Part shown: positions 38,001 through 50,135 of the stretch, piece after piece | Numbering within the stretch: position 1 is the stretch's first letter | Layout of the letters: each line of letters begins with the position of its first letter | Assembly (NCBI GenBank): GCA_948146395.1 | Contig: OX411559.1 | Span: 26,851,208 to 26,915,207, forward strand | Source of the DNA: Fragum whitleyi | Lineage: Eukaryota > Mollusca > Bivalvia > Cardiida > Cardiidae | Direction: 5' to 3' | DNA: 64,000 nucleotides | Position numbers and translations under genes: made by a program | The notes under the pieces: generated by a model | What the model saw: the letters and a program-made list of their open reading frames with translations, nothing else | Told to the model about the DNA's origin: nothing | The model's database searches: none

Positions 38001-38991
38001 CCCCTCTACTTTGTAGAAAGGGGTTTAAAGATTGAAACGTCTTTTGAATAAGGCTTAGATTTACCGCGAATCAAACGCAAGTATTTTTTTCAGGTGTAGT
38101 TGTGGTAATTGCCAAATAATGCCATCTGCAAGGGAATGCATATGTTGCAATGAAATCGACAGGGTCACCGGAAAGAACAACGATGTAGACGGACTTGAAT
38201 GAATCACTGTCCATCCAGGTTACAGTGCTGTGTGCCTGAATATTCGTGTCCTTGAAGTAGCCTATCTACAGTATGGGGAAAGACCAGAGCAACAAAATGA
38301 GCAGGAAAAATTTTTAAATCGTATTTATTCAGACAATTCAGTAAAAGAACTTGTGCACAAATGCCTCGAAACAGCATTTTTCGGACTTTTGATCTTGACT
38401 GATTACCTTGACATTGTCACATGACCTTGGCGTCTATTGGTGCTTATCAATTTGCCAAATATGAGCATTGGTTCTCCAATGGCATTTAAGTAATTTGTAA
38501 AGATGCGTTTTTGTTGAAGTTTTGCAGACAAAAAGACGAAAGAATTGTAAATCATTAGAATGTTGTTTTCTCGATTTTTGATAAGTACAGAGCTACAGAT
38601 AGGGGGTATTTTGGTTTTCAAATTTGAATATTTCATTATTCCTATCGCAAATCCTATGTTGTTGGTACTCATTTGAAACATTTCGTCGAGACGATTCAAA
38701 TGAGTACACACAACTTATGGTTTTTTTTGTGAAAAAATAATTTTAGACTGGCTTTACCCCCTCTTATCTAGACACCATCATTTCTTTTAATTATTGATAA
38801 ACCTGGTATCTATAGAAAGTATCCAAATTATAATATTGGGTTTCATTTGAAAGTTTCTTTTGACTTTGTATGTTGTAGTTTGCTTGCCTAATCTATTATG
38901 ATAAAGGAAGTAGACAATGTGCACATGTAATCTAAGGAGTAATGACAAGTACAATTTTATAGTCTACTTGTCCTTGGACATATATAATACG

Positions 38992-39121
38992 TACTTAGTG
39001 TTTTGTATGAGAAAAAATATCTAACGAGGTTGGGAGAATTGATCATTGTCGAGGCTCTGCCGAGACAATTATCAATTCCCACAACTGAGTTAGATATTTT
39101 TTCATACAATACACTAAATAC
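38992..39121. repeat. 130-bp near-perfect palindrome
   Basis: TAGTGTTTTGTATGAGAAAA...GGTTGGGAGAATTGAT..TTGTCGAGGCTCTGCC, followed by its complement to 39121. It lies in the putative intron of the P2RX7_C-like gene. Hairpin MITE-like. Confidence 0.85.
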
Positions 39122-39857
39122 GTATTATATTTATCTTATAACCTCTATTTGCCTTGTTTATGTAGATGTTCCAACAGAAATGCAAGTTTCTAAAAATACC
39201 GCATTATATATTTGTTCTAAAAATAACTCTGTGATATCATGAAAAATATCATACGGGATGTTTTCAAATGGATATTTATATAGTTAAAAGATAAAAGTCA
39301 ATACCTGGGCAAATCTTGGAATGGTACTAAATAGATAGAAAGATTGACAAGCCTAATACTTGTGTAAAAGGTTAGAAAATATTACTTGTAATAAAGAAAT
39401 TGCTGCATTTCAGCATTTTCTTTTTTAAAAACAATGTTGTCTCAAAATTCATCCGTTCTCTGTATGCAGACAAGTTCATTTTGATCCTGGACAAGTAGAA
39501 AAATATCTTTAACTTGTCTATGGACAAAAGGAGAAAATTCATATTTCAACACCCTGTGCAATGAATATAATTTACCAGCCCATACTATTGATTTTTTACA
39601 CTAAAATCAGAAAAAGAGCATTGATAAAGGTGCCGGTTTTTAATAAATAGCCAAAAATAATTGCTGAAATTAATGTTTTCTAAACCAACACTATTTCATG
39701 CTGTTGTTGATTTAAACAGATCATTTCATATCAAAAAAGGCTATTAATAGCATTCTCAATCATAGGCTGAACAAATGTTTTTAGGGAGGGCGAGGTTACC
39801 TTAAAGCTTGATAGTTTGCTTATTTGATGAAGATCAAAGATCATTTTATGATATAAT

Positions 39858-40113
39858 TGTGACTAGAGGGAAGAAAGGACCATCTAGGTGGTGCTTATAG
39901 TGCCGAACTTAGACTGTATAATCTGCGCAGGCTAAAAATGGTTGCAAAATTTCACATAAGGCTAATTTGCTTAATCAGAATTAAGTTAGTTTCTTCTTGA
40001 ATGATAATTTATGAAATGCAACCTAAGATTGACCTATACTAGAATCAATCTTGTTTTTTCAAATATTTATTGTATTAGATCCAAGATGGTCCTTTTTCGT
40101 GTGATGGGTCACA
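39858..40113. mobile_element. MITE, TGTGACCC family
   Basis: Left TGTGACTAG..AAAGGACCATCTAGG, right CCAAGATGGTCCTTTTTCGT and GATGGGTCACA. The right end stops 17 nt before the acceptor of exon 40131. Confidence 0.7.
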
Positions 40114-40589
40114 TAACATTTATTTCATAGGAGACATCGCTACACAGCATATAGACAGTTTGCAAGATGGTGTTTGCATTTCCTTGGAAAAGAAGTGAGA
40201 ATTGTTCTTCCTTCATGTGTAGTCAGTAAAATAAGACTATTCCAGACCCTAGTCAGCAATACACAGGATTCAACACTGCTGGGAATGGGACTGATTGAAT
40301 CAAGTGAGGAGATTTCTGACAGCAGTTTGCGGATAAGGTCGTATATATTGACTGCTCAGAGGTGGTAAAGCGTGAACCTGTAGCTGAAATCCATCACTAT
40401 TCATATGAGCCCTTTCACCCATGCGGAATGTTGTATTCATAAGGACATCAACATAATCTGTAAATTAAAAGAATATTCTCAAATTTTTTTTCATTTACAC
40501 TTGATTGCAGTTGCTGGATAATGCAAAAATCTAGTTCTGCTTTGCAGTTGCTGGATTATTAAAAATCAAAGTCAAAACAAGATATGTTT

Positions 40590-41045
40590 GTGAAACACAA
40601 ATGCCCCCGTAACTGCATTTTTTCTTCAAAGTTTGACCTTGACAGATGACCTTGACCTTGTCACATGACCTTGACTTTGGTTCAAGCGGATGCGGATCAT
40701 TGAGATCTATCATCATGCCAAATATTAGCTTTGTATCTTGAATAGGCTTGAAGATATTGGCAAGGTTAAGTTTTCAGGTTAAGTTTTTGCATATTTTTTT
40801 TTCAAAGTTTGACCTTGACAGATGACCTTGACCTTGTCACATGACCTTGACTTTGGTACCAGCGGATGCGGATCATTGAGATCTATCATCATGCCAAATA
40901 TTAGCTTTGTATCTTGAATAGGCTTGAAGATATTGGCAAGGTTAAGTTTTTGGGTTAAGTTTTCGGACAGACGGACGGACAGACAGACACAGACGGACAT
41001 GAGTAAAACAATATGCCCCTGACCTCTCGATATGGGGGCATGAAA
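40590..41045. mobile_element. Composite element with two 176-bp units and GGAC tract
   Basis: Units begin CAAAGTTTGACCTTGACAGA at 40627 and 40803 and are nearly identical to GCAAGGTTAAGTTT. A GGACAGACGGACGGACAGAC tract (40965-41000) and a TGCCCC...GGGGGCA hairpin end follow. Same architecture as the other composite elements. Confidence 0.7.
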
Positions 41046-41603
41046 AGGGGGCATAATTCTTACAAAAATGCTTCAAGATTTATCCTTCATTATATGGATA
41101 GCTTTTGGGATGGTAAACATACATGTCAAGTTTCAAGAAGACATCTTCTTTATCAGATATGACCGAGATTGAAATTGGTCTCAACCAACACCATCAACAC
41201 TCAGATGATGAAAGTGGCCCCACTTTTTGTTAAAAACAGTCCAGCTAAAACCCATTTTATCCTTTGAATCTGTTTTGTTGAGTTCACCTTGCTTGTACAA
41301 ACAGGATTTTGCTGAATTAGATTAATGGGTCAAAAGGACTGAATTTTCCACTAACACGAAGATGCTAACACAAGTTAACATTAAAATTGTAATTCACTGT
41401 TTGATTTAACAGTAGTTCATGATTATTTCAAAACTCTCATTGCACCTAAAGTGTCAAGATGATACCTTTAAATTTATCAATTCATATCATTTTTTTTATT
41501 GAGACACAATCATTAATTTTATTGATTAGCACAAAACTGTTTTGTAAAACAGCTTAGTTTAAACATTTCCAAAAAGGTATTTCAATCTACAAATGTAACT
41601 TAC

Positions 41604-41757
41604 TATATGTGCATTCAACTAAAATTTTTCTCACTGTATACTGCCCCTCGGCTTCTTGAATTTTGGGTAGACTATGTTAAATCTGGGATATCCATCTACA
41701 GTTTTTGCTTGGTCTCTTTGAGTGTTCTCATTCAAGTGAAGAGCTGATAGCCATGAC
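41604..41757 (-). pseudogene. C-terminal exon, ALHLNENTQRDQAK, frameshifted
   Basis: It enters in phase after AGTAG| and reads SWLSALHLNENTQRDQAKTV, then IVYPKFKK. The family-like continuation EGQYTVRKILVECTY is in another frame, so one base is lost or gained near 41664. Donor TATA|GTAAGT. No later exon was identified. Confidence 0.68.
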
Positions 41758-41915
41758 CTGTATAGAAATAAAGATTTTAAGATAGCAAAGAAATTGTTGT
41801 TTTGTAATTTTCAATTTTTGTTGAGTTTTCCCTTAACCAAATTTTGTTGTCCTAATATCCCTGTTACTGTACACTTCCTCAATGAAATTCTTTTTTAGCT
41901 AATATATACATATCT

Positions 41916-42172
41916 GACCCATCACTGGAAAAGGGACCATCTGGGTAAGGTGTGAAGTATATATATTTGGGAAAAAAATTTCCAGCATTGGTCATTCAAG
42001 GGTTGCAATTCTAAAATTTCTATACAGAAAGGTTAAACGAAAATAAGATTCAGATAGCCAGTAAAGAATGAAACATTTTGACCCTAATCAGTCTGCGACA
42101 TACAAACTGTCTGATTGGGGTGAACACTTCATGTCCTATCCAGTTGGTCTTTTTTCATGCACCGGGTCACAT
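41916..42172. mobile_element. MITE, TGTGACCC family, diverged
   Basis: CTGACCCATCACTGGAAAAG at the left and CATGCACCGGGTCACA at the right. Inner CTAATCAGTCTGCG and CTGTCTGATTGGGGTGAACA. Confidence 0.6.
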
Positions 42173-42720
42173 ATGATATGACAGGTTTATTTGATTTGTC
42201 AGGCAAAGCAGCATTTGTTTAGTATTAATAATTTTAATTTTCTTTTACTGGTACCTAAAGTAAGAGGCCCAAGAGTGCCAGTATTGCTCCACTGGCATGG
42301 AAGGCCTAAGAGATTAATGAAAATATTTGGTTGAATTCTGACCTGTAGTTTCAGAGAAGAAGATTTCTTAAAATTTTATTACATGCTTCCACTTTTAGGT
42401 GATGTGACAGCCCATAGCATCTAAGCACCCAAGGTATCTGCCTAATCAGTGTTTAATGAAGAAATCTGAAAGAGCATATGCCAAGAATCATAACTGTGAA
42501 ATTTGGTTGAATTCTGCCTAGAACATTCAGAGAAGATGTTTTAAGAACAAGTTAAAGGACAGACAGATGGATGCACTAACGACAGTCACCAGGTCATAAC
42601 AATAGCTCTGCTGGACTATGTATAGTGCAGCTAAAGAATTGACAGAATTCTAGATTCACTTATCATCAGCATTTGGTATACCGGCAAAACAAAGATTTCA
42701 AACTTACTAAGAATACATAC

Positions 42721-42892
42721 CTACTCAACATTCCATGATAGGAAAACCCAATCATCTTCGGAGCAATGTGGTTCATGACTGAATGGTATCCCTCCAAAGC
42801 TGAGGTTTGGTGATGTGGTGACAACTTTGGAATATCCTTCCTCATTTGTCTACTGTCGACAATACCATCCAGTTTCTCAAACACTTTTGTCC
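42721..42892 (-). pseudogene. Catalytic-Glu exon, LSPHHQTSALEGYHSVMNHI
   Basis: Acceptor TTTCTAAAG, donor AGTAG|GTATGT. It encodes RKDIPKLSPHHQTSALEGYH and then SVMNHIAPKMIGFSYHGMLS. The Glu of LEGYHS is the predicted third acidic residue. Phase 2 at the end matches the next exon. Confidence 0.75.
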
Positions 42893-43300
42893 CTTTAGAA
42901 AATTTAATTTGTAAAGAAAGAAATATTTTTTTATGTCATGGAGGTATGAAACTAGACCTCATCACAATGAGAATATGTGAAACAGATTCATTTATGAGTG
43001 TGAAGAGGTTTTAAGATTCATATCTCTATAAATAACTAGTATAAATATTATCTTTATATCTTATAATTGATAATATGAAAAAAAAATCTGATTTTAACAA
43101 AATGTGACAGAATTCTTTTTGAATACTTTGGGCACATCCCCACAAAAAAGATACGAAAGTGAAATTGTTTTCATGGAGTTATGAAACCAAATTTCCAACC
43201 AATCAGAACATACAAATCTTTGTTGGCACAACTGATTTGAACCATTCTGAAATGCAAGTTTTAGACTTTTTTCCCTATAATTCATTTATTTTAATAGTAG

Positions 43301-43870
43301 AACAAGAGGACTAAGATTAGATGGTCCTAGATCACTCACCTAAGTTCCTTTGACCCCTGGGACATTACATCAATTAAATAGGCAGATGTCATAAAGGAGA
43401 TAATTTCTACACAAAACCAAGTCTTTTGAAGTTTGGGCCAAAATTGTGGCCTCTAGAGTTTTAACAAGAAAATTATTATAAGACCCATTTTTCGGTGATA
43501 TGGCATGGATCTTTCCCATTTTCAATAGGGTTTAACCTTGTGACCTGACCAACTTTTGACCAAGTTTCATGAAAATTGGGCCATTTATGTAGCCTCTAGA
43601 GTGTAAACATGAAAATTGTCATTAAGGCCCCTTTTCCGATGATATGGCATGGATCCTTCCCATTTTCAATATAGTTCATTCTTGTGACCTGCCTAACTTT
43701 CTGACAAGGTTTCATGCAGATTTGGCCTTATTTGTGGCCTATAGAGCGTTAACAAGAAAAATGTCATTAAGGCCCCTTTTCCCGTGATATAACATGGATC
43801 CTTCCCTTTTTCAATAGGGCTCATCCTTGTGACCTGGCCAACATTCTGACCAAGTTTAATAAAGTATGAT
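43301..43870 (+). mobile_element. AACAAGAG composite element, 3' truncated
   Basis: Starts AACAAGAGGACTAAGATTAG with a GGTCCTAGATC..CTCACC segment. The body is four degenerate ~120-bp units of AAGGCCCCTTTTCC..TGATATGGCATGGATCCTT. The GGAC tract and 3' hairpin are absent. Confidence 0.65.
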
Positions 43871-44380
43871 TTGGTTTTTAGTTTCTTTCCTTTATGAAAT
43901 CAACAAATACTCTCTGCATCTCTTAAAAATAGGAGAAATTCCCTAGACAAAATTGTAATGACTGAAAGAATAAAAGACACATGGATTCACTATCCTGTAA
44001 CATCAACCTGTTTTCTGGAACTTATGTTACAATCACCACAAAGGAGTAATTAAACTACCGTAATAATTCAAGTAGAGCCCCATGCTCTAAGAAAACCCCA
44101 TCTTCCTTTTCGGAGTTTAAAATCAACCATTTCTGAAGTGATTTTACAAACTCCTAAAGTTCCTTAAGGCCCATATCTACAAAATCAAGGTCACTTCAAC
44201 AGAGGTTTTCACCAATCAGATGTTAATATTTTGCCTGGCTTATGTTTATTTTTGGCAATTTTTTTCACTGTCTTAATCAATATTTATGGCTCAGTGTGAA
44301 ACAGCTCTAAATGCCTATATGCTTATAATCAGTTACAAATGTTTTGCACTGAGTTATTGATATGTAGTGTGGCCTCTTAT

Positions 44381-44535
44381 AACAAGAGGACAATGATGGT
44401 CCTATATCGCTTACCTTCGTTTCTTTGTCTTAATTAATAATTATCAAATTTTCAAGCAAAAGTCATAATTGCATATTTATGATTTGTGGTCTCTAAGGTG
44501 TTAGCAAGAAAATTGTGATCAAGACTCCTTTTTCT
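44381..44535 (+). mobile_element. AACAAGAG element, 5' fragment
   Basis: AACAAGAGGACAATGATGGT with the hairpin GGACAATGATGGTCC, then a short body, ending in unrelated AT-rich DNA. Confidence 0.6.
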
Positions 44536-44809
44536 GAGTTTATTCTTTAATGTGATAAGTGAATATAACCATGCAGTCTCCCCTTCAATACAATTTTATG
44601 ATTTAATTTCACTTACACGTAGATGTGTCCATGAATAAAGTCTGGTGGATGAGGAGTTATATGCAAAAGGTTAAATCTCAGGGCAGAGCCCTAAAATTTT
44701 GTTTTGCACATGACTCCTCCACCCAATTTATTAAAGGAGCCATCCAATGATTCTACAGTCAGAAAGTTTCAAGGAATTCAAATATATTTGCTGACTTTAT
44801 CAAATTTAC

Positions 44810-46265
44810 AACAAGAGTGCCATCGTCACAAAATACGCCGCCACTTTGCTGCTGTTTCACAAAAATAATTGTAGACACTACTTATTTTGACATAACCAAA
44901 TTGAAAATGACCAAGTTTCATTTAAATCAAGACAAAAAGTTAGGAGGAGTTGCCTTCACAAGGCTGCAATTTCAATAAGCCCCAGACACTAAGTTTTAAG
45001 GGGGCATAATTCAGGGAAATAAATGAGCCATAAAATCCTTGATCCATGTACATTTACAAATTATGGTGATGACATTGACCAAGTTTCATTTAAATAAAGA
45101 CAAAAAGTAAGGAGGAGTTGTGTTCAAAAGGCTGCAATTTCAATAAGCCCTAGATACTAAGTTTTAAGGGGGCATAATTTAGGGTAAAATTAATGAACCA
45201 TAAAATCCTTACTTCATGCTCATCTACCAATTTCGGTTAGAACATCCACCAAGTTTCATTTAGATCCAGCCAGAAACTTAGGAAGAGTTGCATTAACAAG
45301 GCTGCAATTTCAATAAGCCCCAGAGACTAAATTTTAAGGGGGCATAACTGAGGCAATAAGCCCCAGAGACTAAGTTTTCAAGGGGCATAACTCAGGAAAA
45401 AATCAACGAACCATAAAATCCTTACTTCATGCACATATACCAATTGAGGTGATAACATTGACCAAGTTTCAAGAAAATCCAGCCAGAAACTTAGGAGGAG
45501 TTGCATTGACAAAAAAGTGGACCAAGAGACTACTTTTTAAAGGGGCATAACTCAGGCAAATATCATCCAACCATAAAATCCTTACTTCATGCACATATAC
45601 CAATTGAGGTGATTACATTGACCAAGTTTCAAGAAGATCAAGCCAGAAACTAAGGCGGAGTTGCATTGACAAAAAATTGGACCCAGAGACTAAGTTATCA
45701 AGGGGCATAACTCAGGCAAAAATCAACAAACCGTAAAATCCTTACTTCATGCACATATACCAATTGAGGTGATAACATTGACCAAGTTTCAAGAAGATCC
45801 AGCCAGAAACTTAGGAGGAGTTGCGTTGACAAGAAAAGTGGACCCAGAGACTAAGTTATCAAGGGCATAACTCAGGCAAAAATTAACGAACCGTAAAATC
45901 CTTCCTTCATGCACATATACCAATTGAGGTGATAATATTGACCAAGTTTCAAGAAGATCCAGCCAGTAGTTTAGGAGGAGTTGCGTTGACAAGAAAAGTG
46001 GACCCAGAGACTAAGTTATCAAGGGGCATAACTCAGGCAAAAATCAACGAACCGTAAAATCCTTCCTTCATGCACATCTACCAATTGAGGTGATAATATT
46101 GACTAAGTTTCAAGAAGATCCAGCCAGTAGTTTAGGAGGAGTTGCGTTGACAAGAAAAGTGGACGGACGTACGGATGGATGGACGGACGGACGGATGGAC
46201 GGACAGACGGAGAAGATGACGCCAATATACGTCCGCCTCCGGCGGCGTGGAGGCGGACGTATAAA
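44810..46265 (+). mobile_element. Pearl-like element, ~160-bp tandem units
   Basis: Starts AACAAGAGTGCCATCGTCAC. Eight or so units share ACCAAGTTTCAAGAAGATCC, AGCCAGAAACTTAGGAGGAG, GGGGCATAACTCAGGCAAAA; the last five have an exact 160-bp period (45461, 45621, 45781, 45941, 46101). Then (GGAC/GGAT)n at 46161-46210 and a terminal hairpin CGCCTCCGGCGGCGTGGAGG. It sits inside the THAP/DDE gene, where the missing central exon is expected. Confidence 0.82.
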
Positions 46266-47443
46266 AATATTTTGCATGAAAATCCTATAAGCCACCTTTC
46301 CATCCCATTGTCTCTATTTGGTTAGCAATAATCCATATGACCCTGAAATTGCCTTTGGAAAATTCAAGAGAATAAAATGGTATTTGTGCACTTTATTGGA
46401 TAAACAAGATTGCATCAAATCCAATTCCAGAAGGCCCATTTCCCATCATTTTCCAATGGTTGATCCCATTTTCAATAAATATCAATATTATGACCGAAGA
46501 ACCAGTATGAAAGTTTCTAGAGAACTGAATAAAATTTGTAGACTTTATCAGGTAAATAATAAAAATTTAACAGACGGAAGGGCGCATAGGAGGGAAACAT
46601 ACCATTGCTAAAGTTCTCCTTATCTTTACTCAGTAGAGCTAAAAACTGTCAATTTTCATCCTAGCAGTGACACATACCTACCTTACTTTCAATTTCTATT
46701 TATTATCATAATAAAAAGTACATAGTTGAATAGTTATTATAAATGCTTTAAATATATAATTTTTTTTTTTGGGGGGGGGGGGGTATTATAAATGTTACAA
46801 AACCATGAAACTTTCACAGGATTATTCTTCAATTGAAAGGAAGTTTCATTCTGAAACACAGTAAACACAGGCTAAGGGGCTCTTAGAAATAATGCTAAAG
46901 CTAAATTGAAGGGAAGATAAAGCCCTTGGCTATTTTCACCCACACCATTTTACACCATGTTTTTACACCATAAGGGAACCAAAATATCAGTCTAAACAGG
47001 AAACAAACTTGAAAGTCACTGTCAGTAGAGTATCTCATGCCCCCAATTTTGGTCCTCTTTTTTAAATCTCTATCTTGAATGGCCATTTTGATTATATTCA
47101 AAACAATTTAATTCATCCAAGCTGGAAATGATTTCTTGTTCAATCATTTGCAATGTAAAAATACATTTTACAGGTTGTTTAAATCCATATGAATGATAAT
47201 AAATAATATTAACCCTTTGCTGTTTAATCCCTGCTTTTTACGTGCCTGTGATTTTATGATTGAGAAAACATTGTGAAAAAAGAAGAAATTGCTTCTGACA
47301 AGCAATTTCATCTTTTTCCACACTATTTTCTACCCTACTGAATGGTTATTTTTCAAATTAAATCCACTTTAAATTTTCGTCTGCAAAACCTTTGAATTTG
47401 GACAGGTCCAAAATTTTGTAAAACAGGAAGAGTTAAGAAATAC

Positions 47444-47682
47444 CTGAACTAACTGGACATCCAACACCACACCTTCATCCAGATCTAACAAGGTATAGCT
47501 GCCATATTTTGCACTGTGCCCAGGTGTATCTGCTCGACCGTCTCCACCAACAGCAATTGATCTTCCTTGTGAAATAACATCCTTTATATAATCTTCCTGA
47601 TAATTTTGCCAAACATGTTCTATTGCTGGATACAAAAAATATTTTTGATGTCCCATGAATGTTGTACGGCTGTTTTTACTTA
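47444..47682 (-). pseudogene. Transposase-core exon with GGDGRADTPGHSAKYGSYTL
   Basis: It reads RTTFMGHQKYFLYPAIEHVW, then GRSIAVGGDGRADTPGHSAK, then LLDLDEGVVLDVQLVQ, and ends CAG|GTATTT. The GDGR.D.PGHSAK segment carries the first acidic catalytic residue of the family. Entry is proposed at AAAG|TAAGT because that fits the phase-1 end of exon 47906-47774. The polypyrimidine tract is poor, so this acceptor is uncertain. Confidence 0.75.
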
Positions 47683-47773
47683 CTTTAAACATTTTTTAAA
47701 TTCAGTTGAATACTGATTTTTTTTTTCTTAAAATAGTATAATTGCTTTTTATATAACTAATTCTTCATAGTAC

Positions 47774-47906
47774 CTCTTGAAATCATCTTTTTACATGCCT
47801 TTTCTGCCTTCAATTGTTTTGTTTGGCATTGTTTGGAAACTTGTGTGGGTCTCACCTGGCAACTTACAGAAGCAGTAAAGGGACAGGAAGTTTCATCATC
47901 CATTGG
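47774..47906 (-). pseudogene. Linker exon, PMDDETSCPFTASVSCQVRP
   Basis: Acceptor CTTTTGCAG, donor AGAG|GTACTA, phase 0 to 1. A Cys/Gln/Lys-rich linker like that between the THAP finger and catalytic core in related genes. Confidence 0.55.
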
Positions 47907-48787
47907 CTGCAAAAGATATATATTTTGATATAAATATTAACATTTTTAACAGACTACAGACTAAATTTTAATTATTCATAAGCTTAATAAAATTACAGGC
48001 AAATCTGGGCGATGAAAACCTGGCCAAAAACTTTTTAGTAACAAGATTGGAGAGTGATAAACTTCAATAAAAAGCATTTTTGTAGGACATATTGTTTAAA
48101 GAAAACAATGTCAACCAAAATAAAGGATGTGTTTATCAGACAGATATGCCCCAAAATCATCTTTTGTCACAAAATGTTGACCTTGTAAGAGGACTTTTAA
48201 CTCTTCAGATCAACTTGAACCTGATACTTACAGATGCACATCATAAGATCTATCTTTATGATAACTATCAGCCTTTTATCTAATTCATGAAAATGTTAAG
48301 TATGTTGGTAAATTTTTGAGAAGTTTGACCTTGGGATACAAGTACTTTCAAAATTTTAGGGAACAAGCTTCAATTTTTGGGGTGAATTACTTAACCTAAT
48401 GACCTTGAACACTGTTTCAGCAGAAGCACATTATTGAGAACAAGCACCGTACCAAAAACAAGGTATGCATCTTCAACAAGATTGATGTAATAAGCAATGT
48501 ACAGTTTATTTATCTAGGATAGTGCTGACAGACAGACTGGCAGACAACAGAAAAACAAATTGCCTCTGATCTTTCAATTAATACCAACATTTCTATCTTC
48601 TATGTGCATGTATTTCTATATAAAAATATAACATTAAATGCAGTCAGCTACTGTGAAGGTAGCAGATATAAACATTTACCTTACAAATTATACAAGATCT
48701 ATATTTGTACTCTGGAAAAAAAGAGAAATGAAATGGTTCCAGCAGAGGTAAATCAGGTTAAAAAAAAAAGTTCAATAAATTAATTAC

Positions 48788-48868
48788 CTTGCTTGCCCAA
48801 TCTTCCATTGTTGTACCAATATTCACACAGTTGTTTTTTTTCTCTTCTGTATCATAAGCAGTAATTAA
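48788..48868 (-). pseudogene. Small exon, LITAYDTEEKKNN to MEDWASK
   Basis: 27 codons between CATTTTCAG and AAG|GTAATT on the minus strand. It is the only open frame, phase 0 to 0, and links the THAP exon to exon 47906-47774. Confidence 0.55.
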
Positions 48869-49772
48869 CTGAAAATGAGCAAAGTTATAGAGGATATTCC
48901 TTTGTTTCAGCATAAGATATTTCATTGAGTGAACAACAAGATTTATAATAAATTTCAATGACCCAGTGTGAAACCAGTTGTAACTGCCTTTATGTTTATA
49001 GAATGAAAAATAGATTGATCTTACTAGACAAACACACAAAAAATCCATTATTTAAGGCAAAGATGACACCAAAATTCAAAACGTTTTGGACAAGTTTTAC
49101 TGAAAGCCCGTCATTTTGGATGTAATCAGGGGTGAGGAATTCCCATGCCCCACTCGTCCAACACCGGATTTTCCTCTTGCAGTCAAGTACTTTTTTCTAT
49201 GCCTCTTATCCATGATAAGTTAATGCCAGAACAAATATCAGAATGGTACTAAACAGATCCAAGAGATTGATTAACATAATGTGAACATCAAAAGGTAGAA
49301 AATAGTGTTTTTAATGAATACATTACTTGAGTTCTCCATTTTCTAGTTAAAAATAATGTTTTCTCAAAATAGATTGACTTTCTTTTTTTTATGACATTAT
49401 TGACATGTTATTTTTGATCCTGGACAAGTAGAAAATCATCTTTTACTTGTCTGAGATAAGTGGAGAAATTCTGTATTTCCACATTCCTGATGTAATTGCT
49501 TTGAAATGATAATTATGACATCCTTTATTGAGCTCCACTCAGATAATGTTGAATAAAATAAAATGATCGAAAGCTGGGTATAAATTTTGGTAACTTCAAT
49601 GGTTTGGGGGTGAAATTATTAAGTGATAACCAAAAGGTAAAGATGAAAAGGGGTAAAGCCAGTCTAAAATCTTTTTTTCTCAGAGAAACCCTATGTTGTG
49701 GGTATGCATTTGAATCATCTTTACAAGACAATTCCAATCAGTACCCGCAACATAGGATTTGTACATGTATAG

Positions 49773-50135
49773 CAGGGATCGACACTTACTTCTATGAGTA
49801 AGAAGTCCCCTGGACTCCTAACTTACAAAATAAAGGAGCCAAAGCTCAAAGTAAGGAGTCCTTATTTTCATAATTTGGAGATCATTGTGGAAATGCAGAA
49901 ATTGCTTGATACAAGCAATTTCTTCTTTTCTACAATTTTCTCCCCTGTAGAATATTACTTCTTGGAAGCAGAATGCTGTCTTTAACGACTTAATTTTTCA
50001 AAAATGTTTTTGTTGCAATATTCTATATAATATGAACCAGGGAGACCATTGGACTCCTACCTGGAAAAATAAAGGAGTCCCAACTGGTAAATAAGGAGTC
50101 TCGGACTGCCAGACTCCCCTTAGTGTCGAACCCTG
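49773..50135. mobile_element. MITE, CAGGGTTCGACACT family, copy 1
   Basis: Ends CAGGGATCGACACTTA and TTAGTGTCGAACCCTG. Inside are GGAGTCC/GGACTCC repeats and a palindrome AATTGCTTGATACAAGCAATT. A second copy is at 57657-58079. Confidence 0.75.

Larger units (their letters stand above)
38094..40298 (+). pseudogene. P2X7 receptor C-terminal-like (P2RX7_C) domain gene, damaged
   Basis: Exon A (38094-~38320, TTTTTTTCAG acceptor) reads CSCGNCQIMPSARECICCNE, then a TGA at 38200-38202, then ITVHPGYSAVCLNIRVLEVA and YLQYGE. Exon B (40131-40298, TTTCATAG acceptor) reads RHRYTAYRQFARWCLHFLGK, then VRIVLPSCVVSKIR. After a one-base slip near 40236-40239 the other frame gives IPDPSQQYTGF. These are the zinc-cluster cysteines and the YRQF.RW...LPSCVV.KIR motif of the P2X7 cytoplasmic domain, which is often free-standing in invertebrates. 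The TGA sits where the family has a cysteine (CIT.H). The GT nearest the end of exon A would give the wrong phase. Three lesions suggest a pseudogene, or assembly base errors. No upstream start exon was recognised. Confidence 0.78.

Noticed and set aside
38200..38202. Selenocysteine codon in the P2RX7_C-like gene
   Set aside because: A frameshift in the next exon and a mis-phased donor make decay or sequence error more likely, and no SECIS element was recognised.
48669..48705. Extra THAP-gene exon reading YKYRSCIICK
   Set aside because: It needs phase 1 entry, but the upstream exon ends in phase 0; in phase 0 it has a stop.
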